DNA from: Paraspadella gotoi
Lineage: Eukaryota > Chaetognatha
Direction of reading: 5' to 3'
Assembly (NCBI GenBank): GCA_051294375.1
Contig: CM119266.1
Location: 7,023,431 to 7,087,430 of the forward strand
DNA length: 64,000 nt
Made by a program: the position numbers and the translations under genes
The notes under the pieces: model-generated
The model's input: only the letters and a program-made list of their open reading frames with translations
Told to the model about the DNA's origin: nothing
Databases searched by the model: none
In this document: positions 62,477-64,000 of the stretch, in pieces
Numbering within the stretch: position 1 is the first letter of the stretch
How the letters are laid out: each line of letters starts with the position of its first letter

Positions 62477-64000
62477 ATGGACAAACAAAGCCGACTACTG
62501 CCCTTCACCGGGCTGCCTAAGCTTCGATCCGGGCGCCACGGCCCCGATTCCTTCGGCTGCGGACGAAATTCGAAGGTAAGTTTAAACAAGTTTTAAACAA
62601 ATATTTTATGGACTCACAAGTCTCAACCTCTTCCTTACCTTTTATTTTGAGATCTCTTTTATATATACCGAGCATAAAAAAGTTTAATGATAACGAGGCT
62701 TCATCGAAATTGAGGCCGTTCCATCATAAAACCTAGTTCGCACTCAATTAAACCCGCGGCCTTTTTTGTTTTATCCTTTTTGCGAATCGATCATTGAACC
62801 CCAGCTGCGAGGTTTCGGCATTAAACCTAAGGCTAAGCCGCCGTCTCATCCTTCGTCCTTTCTTCTAAATCCGTGACCCTTAAAATCTTAATTCAATCTT
62901 CTTTTTAATTTAAAAGCCTTTCTCAATTTTCTCAAGTTTTATTTCTTTGTAAAAGAAAAAAAAATCTTGTGAGAAAGAATTGAATTCGGTCTGGTGGGGG
63001 ATGTTTTTTTTTCTTTTCGTCAAGGAAAATGTTTTGAAGGGAAACGCCCTTTCGTTCCTCTCGATTGAGATGGACGCCGAATCGTTAAATTCAATTTCCG
63101 CTTTGTCCGGGGAGAAAAGTTTGAGCCGCTGTCGTTAATTAACGATCGTTTGAAAACTTAACGCGAAATTGAATTATTAGAGATTCGCTTTTTGTATCTC
63201 TTGTCCTCAATTGTCAGATGTTAAGTTGTCTTTTGTATGTCTTGTCCTCAATGGTCAGATGTTAAGTTGTCTTTTGTATGTCTTGTCCTCAATGGTCAGA
63301 TGTTGAGTTGTCTTTTGTATCTCTTGTCCTCAATTGTCTTCGTTTCTTCCTCAGCCTTGGAATCGCACGCCGTCCGTGGGAGTGGCTCCATTCGTCGGAC
63401 CACGTCTTCCATTTCCGTCGCAAGGATCGACGCCTAACGACGCGGGGGCGGCGTTTCGTGCCGCGACGCCGCTCGCTTCCGACGCAGCGTTTCGGGCTCC
63501 GCCGCCGACCGACGGCGCCGCTTTTCGCCGCTCTTTTTTTCCGTCGTCGCCCGGCGTCAAGTCGCCGCTGAACAAGTCTCTGTCGACGCCTATGAACAAC
63601 AACTACCACAACCAAAACAAAAACAACGGCCAACACTTTAAAAACAACAGCAACAACAACAACAAAGTATACAACAGCAAATTCGACCAAAATTCACCTC
63701 CCGTCCGTTCGTCCGGCGACGACGACGCCTCCTCTGGGTCGTCGCCCGATGACGCCTCCCACGCTGCCGTGGCGCAGATTGAAGAACTCGTCTCCTCCTT
63801 GGCGCGGTACTTCGACGCCGTCAAGCTTTGCTACGCCAACACAGTCTCCGTAGCTCAGTCCTTCTCCGCCCTCATGCACCGCGACGCCAACGCCGCCAAT
63901 GCCGACGCCGCCGGCCGATTTCTCGTCGCCGCCCGCGAAACCGGCGCCCGCGTCATCAATGACGCCCAGAGGCGCAAAGAGGCGTCGGCGGCGGAATTGG
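62477..64000 (+). CDS. Unrecognised gene, 5' part, runs off the window
   Basis: Exon 62477-62575 starts ATG six bases after an acceptor and codes for 33 residues beginning MDKQSRLLPFTGLPKLRSG. After an intron with minisatellite sequence, a long exon from 63355 stays open to the window end in the same phase (215 codons). The protein is Ala/Pro-rich, then has an Asn-rich stretch (about residues 115-150), an acidic Ser/Asp linker and an Ala-rich, probably helical region (AQIEELVSSLARYFDAVKLC and AARETGARVINDAQRRKEAS). The helical part could be a coiled coil or start a BAR-like domain, but I do not recognise the family. The stop and 3' exons lie outside. Confidence 0.6.
63185..63342 (+). repeat. 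41-bp minisatellite
   Basis: Nearly four copies of a unit containing TCTTTTGTATGTCTTGTCCT and CAATGGTCAGATGTTAAGTTG, in the intron of the last gene, ending just before its acceptor. Copies differ by single substitutions, suggesting recent spread. Confidence 0.92.

Overview
The window is nuclear DNA of an invertebrate animal. Genes are split by many short GT-AG introns (often 65-100 nt). Exons are GC-rich, while introns and spacers are AT-rich. The gene set is metazoan: DMAP1, MRPS18B, VAMP7, CYFIP, TOMM70, CNBP, SLC17/sialin-type transporters, TAB1 and TFIIIA. I cannot place the phylum. No bacterial or organellar features, rRNA, tRNA or CRISPR were seen.

Layout. 1-1043: a degraded LTR-like repeat and spacer. 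1044-5003: DMAP1 (chromatin) and MRPS18B (mitoribosome), closely spaced on the + strand. 5241-22007: one large gene for a Tudor-domain protein of about 2,068 aa. I join its 21 exons because every exon phase agrees. Its introns hold a 250-bp dispersed repeat, a TA-flanked MITE and a 5.4-kb Ty3/gypsy LTR retrotransposon whose 5' LTR is itself split by a 2.3-kb foldback DNA element. 22685-23997: VAMP7. 25056-25838: an ERI3-like exonuclease, followed 135 bp later by RPL23 (25974-26573). 26960-33205: CYFIP, including two GC-AG introns. 33759-38650: TOMM70, whose 3-kb second intron is packed with repeats, including a solo LTR. 39049-39756: a CNBP-like zinc-knuckle protein. 40172-46681: three intronless SLC17A5-like transporters in tandem. 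47690-56345: TAB1, with apparent single-base lesions in its first two exons and a CH-like-domain gene nested on the opposite strand in one intron. 56749-58326: TFIIIA. 62477-64000: the 5' part of an unrecognised gene that runs off the window.

Most genes are unrelated housekeeping or signalling genes and share no pathway. Two links stand out: the SLC17 tandem family, and a Tudor protein, a class often tied to transposon silencing, that carries several transposons in its own introns. Other items to follow up are a 182-bp perfect-style palindrome with a hammerhead-ribozyme-like core (44171-44352) that has diverged relatives near 14.7 and 52.4 kb, the TAB1 lesions, and the architecture of the Tudor protein.

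Exon borders were set by eye from reading frame, splice dinucleotides and remembered family sequences. Most should be right to the base, but none is backed by transcript data.
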